NCBI RefSeq assembly: GCF_016908495.1
Contig: NZ_JAFBDZ010000002.1
Coordinates: 372,001 to 436,000 of the forward strand
Direction: 5' to 3'
DNA: 64,000 nucleotides
DNA from: Rossellomorea pakistanensis
GTDB taxonomy: Bacteria > Bacillota > Bacilli > Bacillales > Bacillaceae_B
Under the pieces are notes generated by a model. That model saw only the letters and a list, made by a program, of their open reading frames with translations, was not told where the DNA came from and searched no databases. The stretch's first letter is position 1, and every line of letters begins with the position of its first letter. Both the position numbers and the translations under genes were made by a program. Of the stretch, positions 38,930 through 48,364 are shown in pieces.

Positions 38930-39358
38930 ATGGAAACAGGTAAGAAAGAAACAATAACCGTTGAAATAACAGTTCATGCAGCAGTTGGTAAAGTGTGGGA
39001 ATATTGGACAGAACCAGCGCATATAAAGCAATGGTCTAACGCTTCTGATGATTGGCATGCGCCGATTGCAGAGAATGATTTACGTGTTGGTGGCAAATTT
39101 CTTACACGAATGGAAGCGAAGGATGGAAGCTTCGGGTTTGATTTTGCTGGCGTTTATGATGATGTGAGAAACCATGAGTATATTTCATACACGATGGGCG
39201 ACGGTAGGAAAGTTGAAATTACGTTTGTTGGTCAGGATAGCGATACGAAAATAATAGAAACTTTTGAAGCTGAAGACACTAATTCCATTGAGATGCAGAA
39301 AGCAGGATGGCAGTCGATTCTAGAAAATTTTAAAAAGTATAGTGAAGCTGCTCAATAA
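38930..39358 (+). CDS. SRPBCC (AHSA1/START-like) protein
   Basis: A 142-residue single-domain protein of the AHSA1-like branch of the START/Bet v1 fold. It begins with an alternating strand ITVEITVHAAVGKVWEYWT, continues with VGGKFLTRMEAKDGSFGFDF, and ends with the long C-terminal helix MQKAGWQSILENFKKY. The ATG at 38930 follows GAGGTG; an upstream in-frame ATG would add 29 poorly conserved residues. It binds a hydrophobic ligand in the family, but the ligand is unknown. Confidence 0.85.
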   Translation: METGKKETITVEITVHAAVGKVWEYWTEPAHIKQWSNASDDWHAPIAENDLRVGGKFLTRMEAKDGSFGFDFAGVYDDVRNHEYISYTMGDGRKVEITFVGQDSDTKIIETFEAEDTNSIEMQKAGWQSILENFKKYSEAAQ

Positions 39359-39372
39359 GATTTGGATCTGTT

Positions 39373-39675
39373 TTGTTAAATTGCAAAAAGTTGAATAGGA
39401 GATTTACCGTAGGGAAATCTCAAGAAATCGTATTTTACTTCGTTCAGGAAGATATTGATGAGAAATTACCACCTAATATTATTTTACTGAGAGCAACATT
39501 ACCGAAAAATTGGGAAGAGTATAGGGATAAAACGGCAACGATTTTTAAACAGAAAACGAGGGCTACAGTACAATTAGTTCCGAATACTACACATATGCTA
39601 CATTGGGACAAACCTGAAGAAGTAGTACAAAAAATTAGGAGGAATTGGACTTGTTGTGCTTCGGTGGTCCAATGA
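39373..39675 (+). pseudogene. C-terminal fragment of an alpha/beta hydrolase
   Basis: The open frame of 100 codons starts only with a TTG without a ribosome binding site. Its last third reads VQLVPNTTHMLHWDKPEEVV, the region around the catalytic His in alpha/beta hydrolases, and the part before it resembles the strand that carries the catalytic acid. The nucleophile half of the enzyme is absent, so this is a truncated relic. Confidence 0.6.
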
Positions 39676-39733
39676 CTAAGGCTATTCGACAAACCACAGG
39701 TCATCACGGTGAACTATATTTAAGAACCTAAAT

Positions 39734-39779
39734 GAAGAGAAACCAGTTCCTAATCTTTACAGGAACTGGTTTCTCTTTA
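39734..39779 (+). terminator. Intrinsic terminator after the hydrolase relic
   Basis: GAGAAACCAGTTCCT and AGGAACTGGTTTCTC are perfect arms with a 10-base loop and a following T-run. Confidence 0.85.
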
Positions 39780-39867
39780 TTTATATTATGCTCTAAATCT
39801 ATTAATAGTAGACAAAAGGCAACGCATATGTCCCTAAATAATACAAAAAAATGTTTACAACAACAAT

Positions 39868-39916
39868 TAGCGACCTTGTTAATTTTATTCCATAACACAG
39901 GTCGCTTACTTTATTT
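39868..39916. terminator. Second hairpin, terminator-like
   Basis: AGCGACCTTGTTA and TAACACAGGTCGCT form a stem with one bulged base, followed by TTACTTTATTT. It lies about 90 bp after the previous terminator and no gene lies between them. Confidence 0.5.
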
Positions 39917-39990
39917 ACAGTTCCAAAAAATCATATGTGGGTTTACCTGTAATTTATAGTGTAGTTTTTGCACCATAACCGAAAAAAGAA

Positions 39991-40019
39991 TTGTAACGAA
40001 TCATTATTAATGGTATTAT
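39991..40019 (+). promoter_or_regulatory. Promoter of ppsR-ppdK
   Basis: TTGTAA (39991-39996), 17 bp and TATTAT (40014-40019). The -10 box touches a perfect palindrome. Confidence 0.55.
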
Positions 40020-40039
40020 ACTATTTAATTAAATAGTAT
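40018..40039. promoter_or_regulatory. Perfect 22-bp palindrome at the ppsR promoter
   Basis: Two half-sites ATACTATTTAA lie head to head with no mismatch. The palindrome starts in the -10 box, so a bound protein would block initiation. The AT-rich half-sites recall MarR-type operators, but the regulator is unknown. Confidence 0.65.
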
Positions 40040-40127
40040 GACACATATGTAAAAAATTATACTAATAGAATAACATAAATACTCATTTAAATAACACTAA
40101 ATGGCCATCGAATAGGGGGATCGGTAT

Positions 40128-40949
40128 GTGAATAAGGAAATTGTTTATGTTGTATCTGATTCGGTTGGTGAAACGGCTGAATTGATGGTAAAAGCGGTTG
40201 CAGCACAATTTAATGGGGGAGATGTTGAAATCAAGCATGTCTCTTATGTAGAGGATATTAAAGATCTTAATAATGTCTTTACTGCAGCAAAGTATAGTAA
40301 TTCCATTATTGCCTATACGATCGTAATACCGCCTTTAAAGCAATATCTTGACCAGCGTGCACGAGAGGAAGGGATTATTGCTATTGATTTAATGAATCCG
40401 CTTATGAAAGCATTTATTCAAAAGTTTAATAAAGAACCCATACGGCAGCCACGTCTTATGAGGAAATTAGATGATAACTATTTTCGTAGAGTTGAAGCCA
40501 TTGAGTTCGCGGTAAAATATGACGATGGACAAGATCTAAGAGGGATTAATAATGCAGATATTGTATTAATTGGGGTTTCTAGAACATCAAAGACACCGCT
40601 TTCTATGTATTTGGCCCATAAAAGATTTAAAGTGGCAAATGTACCTTTAGTACCGGAAATAACACCTCCTGATGAACTTTTTGATATTCCCAAAAATAAA
40701 TGTGTAGGTTTAGTCATAACACCAGATAAATTAAATGAAATTCGCAAAGAGCGATTAAAAAATTTAGGGTTAACATCCCAAGCGAATTATTCGAGTTTGG
40801 ATCGGATTCTTGAAGAATTAGATTATGCTGAAAAAATTATGAAACGAATCGGTTGTCCCATTATTAATGTCTCAAATAAAGCAATAGAAGAGACAGCGGA
40901 TTTACTATTAGCCATGTTAAAAAAGAGAGGGGTCGTCTTCCATGAATAA
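40128..40949 (+). CDS. ppsR: Pyruvate,phosphate dikinase regulatory protein (PSRP/PDRP)
   Basis: Bifunctional kinase/phosphorylase that switches pyruvate,phosphate dikinase off by ADP-dependent phosphorylation of its active-site Thr and on again by phosphate-dependent dephosphorylation. The 273-residue protein starts with EIVYVVSDSVGETAELM and carries the P-loop GVSRTSKT at residues 149-156. It starts with GTG behind AGGGGGATC. Its stop overlaps the start of the dikinase gene by eight bases, matching its function as a dedicated partner. Confidence 0.93.
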   Translation: MNKEIVYVVSDSVGETAELMVKAVAAQFNGGDVEIKHVSYVEDIKDLNNVFTAAKYSNSIIAYTIVIPPLKQYLDQRAREEGIIAIDLMNPLMKAFIQKFNKEPIRQPRLMRKLDDNYFRRVEAIEFAVKYDDGQDLRGINNADIVLIGVSRTSKTPLSMYLAHKRFKVANVPLVPEITPPDELFDIPKNKCVGLVITPDKLNEIRKERLKNLGLTSQANYSSLDRILEELDYAEKIMKRIGCPIINVSNKAIEETADLLLAMLKKRGVVFHE

Positions 40950-43611
40950 ATTTGTCTTTATGTTTGATGAGGGGAACAGTGAAAAAAAGGAGCTTTTAGG
41001 AGGTAAAGGAGCAAATCTAGCAGAAATGACCCGAATTGGTTTGCCCGTTCCGTATGGTTTTACCATTACAACAGAGGCCTGTAATTCATATTATGATGAA
41101 GGTAAATCCATTTCAACAGAGATGGACGTTCAGGTTTTAGAAGGACTTAAAAAACTTGAAGAAAAAACAGGTAAAAAACTTGGAGACCCATCAAATCCAC
41201 TGCTTGTTTCCGTCCGCTCCGGCGCAGTGCATTCAATGCCAGGAATGATGGATACCGTTTTAAACCTTGGAATGAATGATGAAACAGTTGAGGGGCTGGC
41301 AAAGCTTACAAAAAATTCACGTTTTGCCTATGACTCTTACCGTAGGTTCATTCAAATGTTTAGTGATGTTGTCCTTAAAGTAGATGGCTTTTATTTTGAA
41401 CAATATTTAGAGGAGACCAGGGAAGAAAAGGGATATGATTCAGATCCTGAAATGTCTGCGGAAGATTGGAAAGAGGTTATTAACGGATACAAAGATATTG
41501 TTAAGAGACATGCTAAAAGGGCTTTTCCTGAGAATCCAAAGGAGCAATTATTTCTTTCCATCAGTGCTGTTTTTGAATCGTGGAACAACCAACGTGCGAT
41601 TGTATACCGACGTCTTCAAAAAATTCCTGGTCATCTTGGTACAGCAGTGAACATTCAAAGTATGGTCTTTGGAAATATGGGGAACGATTCTGGTACCGGA
41701 GTGGCATTTACACGGAACCCATCTACAGGGGAAGCCAAGCTTTATGGTGAATATTTGATCAATGCTCAAGGGGAGGATGTTGTTGCTGGAATTCGTACAC
41801 CTCAACCTATTGGTACCCTCCAAGATGAAATGCCAGAAGTCTATCAGCAGTTTATCGAGACTTGCCATCTTCTCGAAAAGCACTATCAGGACATGCAGGA
41901 CATTGAGTTCACAATAGAGTGTGGTGAACTATTTATTCTCCAAACAAGGACAGGTAAAAGAACAGCTCAAGCAGCCATTAGAATAGCCGTTGAATTAGTA
42001 AAAGAGCAACTTATCAGTAAGAAAGCAGCGATTTTGCGTGTAGATCCTGATCAGCTAAATCAGCTGCTTCATCGTCGAATTGATGATTCATATGAGCGGA
42101 AACCGTTAGCTAATGGTTTACCAGCTTCACCTGGAGCCGCAACAGGGCAAGTCGTATTTGATGCAGATGAAGCCGAAATATTAGCAAAAGATGGTAAAAA
42201 GGTAATTCTTGTCCGCCAAGAAACGACACCTGATGATATTCATGGAATTGTAGCTGCTCAGGCAACGATCACTAGCCGTGGGGGAATGACAAGTCATGCA
42301 GCCGTTGTTGCAAGAGGTATGGGAAAAGCTTGTGTATGTGGCTGTGAATCACTAAAAATTAATCTGAAATTAAAGCAGTTTAAAGTAGGAGATACGATTG
42401 TGAACCAAGGTGATGTGATTTCTGTGGATGGTTCAACTGGTGAAATCATCCTAGGTGAAATTCCAATGATCGAGCCACAGCTTTCGGACGAGTTTCAATT
42501 GTTGCTTACTTGGGCAGATGAGGAAAGAAAACTTGGCGTTAGAGCAAATGCCGACAATCCTGAAGATGCTAAAAAAGCTTTAGCATTTGGAGCAGGTGGA
42601 ATCGGATTATGCCGTACAGAACATATGTTTATGGATGTCCATCGAATTCCAATTGTTCAGGATATGATACTGGCTGAAACATATGAGGAGCGTGAAACGG
42701 CGCTTAATAAGCTTTTACCTATGCAACAAGAGGATTTTGAGGGAATCTTTGAGGCGATGCAAGGATACCCTGTAACAATTCGTTTATTAGATCCTCCTCT
42801 TCACGAATTTTTGCCAGATAAGGAAGAACTACTGGTTGAAGTGACAAAGCTTCAGATGGCAGGTTCAAATTCTAAGGAATTAAAGGATAAAGAGCATCTT
42901 TTAAGAAAAGTACGTCAATTAGATGAATTTAACCCCATGTTAGGTCACCGTGGATGCCGATTGGGAATGGTTTTTCCAGAAATATACCTCATGCAAGCAA
43001 AAGCAATCTTCTATGCCATTGCGAAGGTAATGGAAAAGGGAGTAGAAGTAAAACCAGAAATTATGATTCCTTTGGTTGGCCATGTAAACGAGTTGAAAGA
43101 AATACGGCAATTAGTTATGAATGCTGGGGTGCAGGTTGAGGGAGAAACAGGACTGGAATTTGATTATCTTATTGGTACGATGATTGAAGTTCCGAGAGCA
43201 GCCTTAACAGCTGACCAAATTGCTGAAGAAGCGGACTTTTTCTCGTTTGGAACAAATGATTTAACCCAAACTACTTTTGGATATAGTCGTGATGATGCAG
43301 AGGGTAAATTCCTTCAAGCTTATATTGAAAACAAAGTTCTTCCAGAAAATCCATTCGTATCTCTTGATCAAGAAGGAGTAGGAAAACTTGTTGAAACTGG
43401 GGTAAAGCTTGGAAGGGAAATAAAGCCGGCGCTAAAAACAGGTATTTGTGGAGAACATGGAGGAGATAAAAATTCAATACAGTTCTGCCATGATTTAGGA
43501 CTGGATTACACAAGCTGTTCACCATACCGTGTACCTATTGCACGCCTTGCAGCAGCTCAAGCTACTATTAAACGTGAACAAAAAAAGTACGAACTTCAAG
43601 CTAACGTATAA
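40942..43611 (+). CDS. ppdK: Pyruvate,phosphate dikinase
   Basis: Interconverts pyruvate + ATP + Pi and PEP + AMP + PPi, so the cell can make PEP directly from pyruvate. The 889-residue enzyme has the full three-domain plan: an N-terminal ATP-binding domain (SVRSGAVHSMPGMMDTVLNLG), the swivelling domain with the phosphorylated His452 in GGMTSHAAVVARGMG, and a PEP-binding barrel with the catalytic Cys836 in KTGICGEHGGD. Thr450, two residues before the His, is the expected target of the regulatory protein encoded just upstream. Complete, without breaks. Confidence 0.97.
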   Translation: MNKFVFMFDEGNSEKKELLGGKGANLAEMTRIGLPVPYGFTITTEACNSYYDEGKSISTEMDVQVLEGLKKLEEKTGKKLGDPSNPLLVSVRSGAVHSMPGMMDTVLNLGMNDETVEGLAKLTKNSRFAYDSYRRFIQMFSDVVLKVDGFYFEQYLEETREEKGYDSDPEMSAEDWKEVINGYKDIVKRHAKRAFPENPKEQLFLSISAVFESWNNQRAIVYRRLQKIPGHLGTAVNIQSMVFGNMGNDSGTGVAFTRNPSTGEAKLYGEYLINAQGEDVVAGIRTPQPIGTLQDEMPEVYQQFIETCHLLEKHYQDMQDIEFTIECGELFILQTRTGKRTAQAAIRIAVELVKEQLISKKAAILRVDPDQLNQLLHRRIDDSYERKPLANGLPASPGAATGQVVFDADEAEILAKDGKKVILVRQETTPDDIHGIVAAQATITSRGGMTSHAAVVARGMGKACVCGCESLKINLKLKQFKVGDTIVNQGDVISVDGSTGEIILGEIPMIEPQLSDEFQLLLTWADEERKLGVRANADNPEDAKKALAFGAGGIGLCRTEHMFMDVHRIPIVQDMILAETYEERETALNKLLPMQQEDFEGIFEAMQGYPVTIRLLDPPLHEFLPDKEELLVEVTKLQMAGSNSKELKDKEHLLRKVRQLDEFNPMLGHRGCRLGMVFPEIYLMQAKAIFYAIAKVMEKGVEVKPEIMIPLVGHVNELKEIRQLVMNAGVQVEGETGLEFDYLIGTMIEVPRAALTADQIAEEADFFSFGTNDLTQTTFGYSRDDAEGKFLQAYIENKVLPENPFVSLDQEGVGKLVETGVKLGREIKPALKTGICGEHGGDKNSIQFCHDLGLDYTSCSPYRVPIARLAAAQATIKREQKKYELQANV

Positions 43612-43652
43612 AAATGAAGTGGCTGCCTCTTTTGGCAGTTTCTTCATTTTTC
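43611..43652 (+). terminator. Terminator directly behind ppdK
   Basis: AAAATGAAG...GGCTGCC pairs with GGCAG...CTTCATTTT, with arms that begin at the stop codon; a T-rich end follows. Confidence 0.75.
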
Positions 43653-43673
43653 GAATACATTTGTTTATTGAAA

Positions 43674-43728
43674 TAAAAAACCCTATGACCAAGCTTTTAT
43701 CCTCAAGCTTGGATTATAGGGTTTTTTG
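43674..43728. terminator. Second strong hairpin between the convergent ppdK and cysI
   Basis: AAAAAACCCTAT with CCAAGCTT pairs with AAGCTTGG with ATAGGGTTTTTT. It has A- and T-runs on both flanks and can serve both strands. Confidence 0.8.
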
Positions 43729-43809
43729 TATTGGCCGTTATCGTTAAATACATTAAATAATACAGAAATTTAGATTACTTTCCCTAATGAAAATCCCAAT
43801 AGTAACGGT

Positions 43810-45534
43810 TTAATCATGAAAATCCAGACCGGAATGAACTTCTTTTATGATACCAACACGGATGACATAATCCCCGAAGCGTTCGCCATCTTGTCGTTCC
43901 TTTGCATACTGGGAAAGAATGGGGTGGAGTGTTTCCAAAATGTCGTTCTCGCCAATATTTTCCCGGTAAATCTTATTGAGTCGGTTTCCAGAAAAACCAC
44001 CACCTAAATAAAGATTGTATTTCCCTGGTGCTTTCCCAATAAAGGCGATTTCAGCGAGAGCGGGGCGGGCGCATCCGTTAGGGCATCCTGTCATCCGAAT
44101 GGTAATCTCCTCTTCATGTAAGCCGCACTCTTCCAATATGGCCTCAACTTTATCAATCAAACTTGGCAGATAACGTTCAGATTCGGCCATGGCTAATCCG
44201 CAGGTTGGAAGGGCTACACAGGCCATGGAATTCCTGCGTAATGCCGAATAGTGCTTCCCATCCGTCAGTCGGTATTTCTTCACTAACTCGACAATTTCGT
44301 CTTTTTTCTCATCGGTGACATTAGCAATGACAAGATTTTGATTAGCGCTAAGTCGGAAATCGCCGGTATGGACTTTAGAGATCTCCCGTAACCCTGTCAT
44401 TAGTGGATAATCTTCTAAATCCGTAACACGACCATTCTGTATAAATAAGGTAAGATGCCAATTTCCGTTGCTTCCACGCACCCAACCGTAACGGTCACCG
44501 TTATGATCGAAATGATATGGACGTGCTTCAGCAAGCTCCCATCCTAGACGTTCGTTTAGTTCTTCTTTAATGAAATCCAAACCAAGTCTATCAACCGTAT
44601 ACTTAAAACGGGCATACTTTCTAATAGAACGGTTTCCATAATCCCTTTGAATGGTGATCACTTTCTCTGCCACATCGACCATTTTGTCAGGTGTACAGAA
44701 GCCGATGACTTTGGCGATTTGGGGATAGGTTTCTTTATCCCCATGCGTCATTCCCATACCACCACCGACAGCGATATTAAATCCTTTCAGTTTTCCTTCT
44801 TCTACGATCGCAATTAAGCCAAGATCCTGAGAAAAGACATCCACATCGTTGGAAGGAGGGACCGCGATACCGATTTTGAACTTCCTTGGTAAATAAAGGG
44901 CTCCGTACATAGGTTCTACCTCTTCATCTGAATGAGGACTGCCCGCTACTTTTTCTTCGTCAAGCCAGATCTCGTGATAGGCTCTCGTTCGTGGTGAAAG
45001 GTAATCGCTCAATTTTTCGGCCCAACCGTACACTTCTGAATGGATTTCCGATTGATACGGATTAGGGTTACACATCACGTTCCTGTTTACATCACCGCAT
45101 GCAGCTAGCGTATCCATTAAAACGGCATCAATTTCTTGGATGCTTTTCTTCATATTCCACTTTAAAATTCCATGCATTTGAAACGACTGCCGCGTAGTTA
45201 GTTTGATCGTACCATTTCCATATTTACGGGCAATATCGTCCATGACCAACCATTGTTCTGGTGTGGTTACACCGCCGGGAGCACGAACTCTCACCATGAA
45301 TTGGTAAGCAGGCTCAAGCTTCTGTCGTTGGCGTTCATTTCTCACATCCCTGTCATCTTGCAGGTAACTGCCGTGAAATTTCATCAAGCGGTTATCGTCA
45401 GAGGGAATTCCTGCACTTATAGGTTCAGTAAATGATTCTGCAATTGTTCCACGCAAATAGTTGCTTTCTTTTTTGATTCGCTCAACATCGCTCGGAGGAC
45501 CTTCTTGTGTTAATGGCAAATTATTTCTGATCAT
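43810..45534 (-). CDS. cysI: Sulfite reductase (NADPH) hemoprotein, beta subunit CysI
   Basis: Reduces sulfite to sulfide with six electrons delivered by CysJ, in assimilatory sulfate reduction. The 574-residue protein carries the four Cys that bind the 4Fe-4S cluster and bridge to siroheme: C439 and C445 in CVALPTC, and C484 and C488 in CPNGC. It also has the duplicated ferredoxin-like half domains ([20 protein letters not shown] early). It lies 24 bp downstream of cysJ on the same strand, behind AAAGGAG. Confidence 0.96.
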   Translation of the reverse strand: MIRNNLPLTQEGPPSDVERIKKESNYLRGTIAESFTEPISAGIPSDDNRLMKFHGSYLQDDRDVRNERQRQKLEPAYQFMVRVRAPGGVTTPEQWLVMDDIARKYGNGTIKLTTRQSFQMHGILKWNMKKSIQEIDAVLMDTLAACGDVNRNVMCNPNPYQSEIHSEVYGWAEKLSDYLSPRTRAYHEIWLDEEKVAGSPHSDEEVEPMYGALYLPRKFKIGIAVPPSNDVDVFSQDLGLIAIVEEGKLKGFNIAVGGGMGMTHGDKETYPQIAKVIGFCTPDKMVDVAEKVITIQRDYGNRSIRKYARFKYTVDRLGLDFIKEELNERLGWELAEARPYHFDHNGDRYGWVRGSNGNWHLTLFIQNGRVTDLEDYPLMTGLREISKVHTGDFRLSANQNLVIANVTDEKKDEIVELVKKYRLTDGKHYSALRRNSMACVALPTCGLAMAESERYLPSLIDKVEAILEECGLHEEEITIRMTGCPNGCARPALAEIAFIGKAPGKYNLYLGGGFSGNRLNKIYRENIGENDILETLHPILSQYAKERQDGERFGDYVIRVGIIKEVHSGLDFHD

Positions 45535-45558
45535 ATTTTTATCTCCTTTCGAACAAAT

Positions 45559-47406
45559 TTAGTAGACATCGCGCTGATAACGTTTTTGTTGTTGCATTTC
45601 AGTAAGGTAGTCTTCTGCTTGCTCTCTATTCATCCGGCCTTCCTGTTCAATAATTGTTATTAGCGTTTCATGAACGTCATGTGCCATCCGTTTTTCATCT
45701 CCACAAATATAGACAACGGCTCCATCCTCCAACCATTGGTAAAGCTCTTGGCTATTTTCTTTCATTCGGTCTTGGACATACACTTTTTCCTCTGTATCAC
45801 GTGAGAAGGCGATATCCATCTTTGTTAGTACACCATTCTTAAGCCATTGCTGCCATTCGATCTGGTAGAGGAAATCAGTAACGAAATGCTGATCACCAAA
45901 GAACAGCCATGATTTTCCTTCAGCCTCGAGCTCCTCGCGTTCTTGGATAAATGACCTAAACGGAGCAATTCCAGTACCTGGCCCGATCATAATAATGGGT
46001 GTTTCATGATTAGAAGGGAGCTTAAAGTTTTGATTGCGTTGAATAAAGACTGGCAAAAAGTCGCCTGGCTGAGCCCGTTCAGCACATTGTACAGAGCACA
46101 CCCCATTCCTGTCGCGTTTATGGGCATTGTACCTTACAGCACCAATCGTCAAATGTACTTCATCAGGATTGGCTTTTAAGCTGCTTGCGATTGAATAAAG
46201 GCGGGGCGGGATTTTTCGAAGGATCGAAATAAATGTGCTCGCCGATACCTCTTTTAAGGCAAAATCCCGCACTAAATCGAGAAGGTCGCGTCCTTCTATG
46301 TAACTCCGTAGTTCTTCATTCCCTGCTGACAAAAGCCCCTTTAAATCATTATTTGAAAAAACTTCTGCTGCTTTTTCGATAAGTGGCTTTGTGAGTACAG
46401 TGATTTCGTAATGTGTAATGAGCGCATCCCGTAATGGACTCCTATCCCCCTGCTTATTCACACTAACCTTCTCATCTGGATCCCAGTTCATTTCCCAAAT
46501 AAGAAGGTCTACCAAGGCTGGGTCATTTTCTGGATAGATCCCGAGACTGTCCCCCGGTTCAAATTCAAGGTTAGACCCTTCAAGTGATAGCTCCAAATGT
46601 CTCGTTTCCTTATTCGAACCACGGCCGTTAAGGTTTACACTTTCAAGAATTTCCGCTTTAAAAGGATTCGTTCTCGAATAATTGGCTTGATCAATGGATG
46701 TTCCTGTTTTACTTAATGATAGGAGAGAGGATTGCTTCTCGGTCGAATCAGTTTTCTGCGTTTCCTTCAAACTACTTAGTACATCCTCCATCCATTCAGA
46801 AGCTGGCTCATCAAAATCCAAGTCACAATCAACACGCGGGCACAGCCGTTTTCCACCAAGCTCCTCCAGACGTCGGTCAAAGTCCTTCCCAGTCTGGCAG
46901 AAAAATTCATACGAGCTGTCCCCTAAAGAAAGCACTGAGAACTGTAAATCATTTAATTGAGGTGCCCGCTTCCCGTTTAGAAACTCATAGAAGGACAAGG
47001 CATTATCCGGTGGATCTCCTTCTCCATGTGTACTAGCTAAAATGAGAAGATTTTGAACCTTTTTGATACGATTTGGCTTAAAATCGTTCATGGAAGAAAG
47101 CGTCACTTGAAACCCTTGTTGCTCCAACTTCGCAGCTAACTTATCAGCAAGTCCCTGTGCGTTGCCAGTCTGTGATCCGAAGAGTACGGTCACTTCTTTG
47201 GAAACTACTTGCTCGGTCTTTGAAGAGAGCGCTATGGGGAGTTCCTGCAGATCAGTAGCCGTTGTTCCCAAAGAAGCATTTATTTGGGAAGCGGCCAGAT
47301 ACCCGCTTAGCCACACCTTCTGTGAATCCGTCAACGTCGCAAAAACGCTATTAAGAAGCTTTGCCTGTTCCTCATTAAAAGGGCTGTTTATTACCTGAAG
47401 TTCCAT
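45559..47406 (-). CDS. cysJ: Sulfite reductase (NADPH) flavoprotein, alpha subunit CysJ
   Basis: Electron-transfer subunit (615 aa) that passes electrons from NADPH through FAD and FMN to CysI. A flavodoxin domain starts near residue 73 (VTVLFGSQTGNAQGLADKL). A FAD-binding ferredoxin-reductase module with RLYSIASS follows, then an NADPH-binding module with GPGTGIAPFRSF and VYICGDEKRMAHDV. It is the first gene of cysJI. A perfect 30-bp inverted repeat lies in its leader at 47463. Confidence 0.96.
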   Translation of the reverse strand: MELQVINSPFNEEQAKLLNSVFATLTDSQKVWLSGYLAASQINASLGTTATDLQELPIALSSKTEQVVSKEVTVLFGSQTGNAQGLADKLAAKLEQQGFQVTLSSMNDFKPNRIKKVQNLLILASTHGEGDPPDNALSFYEFLNGKRAPQLNDLQFSVLSLGDSSYEFFCQTGKDFDRRLEELGGKRLCPRVDCDLDFDEPASEWMEDVLSSLKETQKTDSTEKQSSLLSLSKTGTSIDQANYSRTNPFKAEILESVNLNGRGSNKETRHLELSLEGSNLEFEPGDSLGIYPENDPALVDLLIWEMNWDPDEKVSVNKQGDRSPLRDALITHYEITVLTKPLIEKAAEVFSNNDLKGLLSAGNEELRSYIEGRDLLDLVRDFALKEVSASTFISILRKIPPRLYSIASSLKANPDEVHLTIGAVRYNAHKRDRNGVCSVQCAERAQPGDFLPVFIQRNQNFKLPSNHETPIIMIGPGTGIAPFRSFIQEREELEAEGKSWLFFGDQHFVTDFLYQIEWQQWLKNGVLTKMDIAFSRDTEEKVYVQDRMKENSQELYQWLEDGAVVYICGDEKRMAHDVHETLITIIEQEGRMNREQAEDYLTEMQQQKRYQRDVY

Positions 47407-47462
47407 TCATACCACCTCACAAAGAAATATAAATTCTACAAAGTCATCGTAAAAAAACACAA

Positions 47463-47492
47463 AAAGGTCCTTAACAATTGTTAAGGACCTTT
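47463..47492 (-). terminator. Perfect hairpin in the cysJI leader, possible attenuator
   Basis: AAAGGTCCTTAACAA and TTGTTAAGGACCTTT form a perfect 30-bp inverted repeat. Read on the minus strand it is followed by TTTTTGTGTTTTTTT, an intrinsic-terminator layout. It lies between the likely promoter (47540-47567) and the cysJ start, so transcription must pass it to reach the operon. Confidence 0.6.
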
Positions 47493-47539
47493 GGTTTTTC
47501 CAATCAGTCTTTTTATATAGAGTATTTTAACTTAGTTAT

Positions 47540-47567
47540 ATTATACATAATTCCTATGTGTTTACAA
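47540..47567 (-). promoter_or_regulatory. Likely cysJI promoter
   Basis: On the minus strand TTGTAA (47567-47562) is followed after 16 bp by a perfect TATAAT (47545-47540). Transcription would start near 47533, about 125 bases before the cysJ ATG. Confidence 0.5.
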
Positions 47568-47744
47568 GGGTTAATTTTCGGTTAAATTCAATGGATTGGA
47601 TATAGTGTGTTGATTCCTTTATTTATAGGTTATAAAGCTACATAGAATATTACTAATATGAAGCGGCTTGAGGTAATTAACATATTGGTTGGTATATTGT
47701 GATTTTGTATAGATTGAAAGTTTGGGAAATATAAGATGGGTTGT

Positions 47745-48135
47745 GAGAAAGAGCTTTATGGTGCCGTGAAAACCGTGGGAGTAGAAACTGATGATAAGAA
47801 AAGGGCTCTATTGTGTCAATGAAAAACCTTGGAAGGGAAACTGATGATAAGAAAAAGGGCTCTATTGTGTCAATGAAAAGCCTTGGAAGAGAAAGTGATG
47901 ATAAGAAAAGAGCTCTATTGTGACATGAAAAACCGAGGAAGGGAAACTGATGATAAGAAAAGGGCTCTATTGTGACATGAAAAACCGAGGAAGGGAAAAT
48001 GATGATAAAAGAAGGGCTCTATGGTGCCATGAAAAACCGAGAAAGTGAAAAAAATGATAAGAAAAAGGCTCTATTGTGTCATGAAAAACCATAAAAGAGA
48101 AAATGACGGTAAGAAAGGAGCTAGCTCTATGAACC
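47745..48135 (+). repeat. 52-bp-period tandem array, about seven units
   Basis: Successive GCT(C/T)TAT boxes start at about 47753, 47805, 47859, 47912, 47964, 48016, 48068 and 48124, with intervals of 52-56 bp and 52 the commonest. Units contain TGACATGAAAAACCGAGG and GATGATAAGAAAAGGG. The outermost units are the most diverged. It is noncoding and has no spacers. The GTGACATGA box also occurs in the complement of the array at 24190. Confidence 0.88.
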
Positions 48136-48364
48136 CGTAACTATACCTGGAAAGGAAAAGATCTCCAAAGAGTTGATTAATAAAGCCATGAAAAAGTGCG
48201 TAATTAGGAATGAGATCAATAAAATGAAGCCTTAAAAACTGACTGTTGCCGCTAGAATGGATCATAATCAAATATTTATTGAAAAGAAGTTCAAATATAT
48301 GGGAAATTTTCAAGAGAAATAGTATAATAGACTCATTATTTTTAGAGGGGATGAGCTGGTATAA

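Noticed and set aside
39732-39959. Open frame of 75 codons before ppsR
   Set aside because: It runs through two terminator-like hairpins, has no ribosome binding site, and shows no family likeness.
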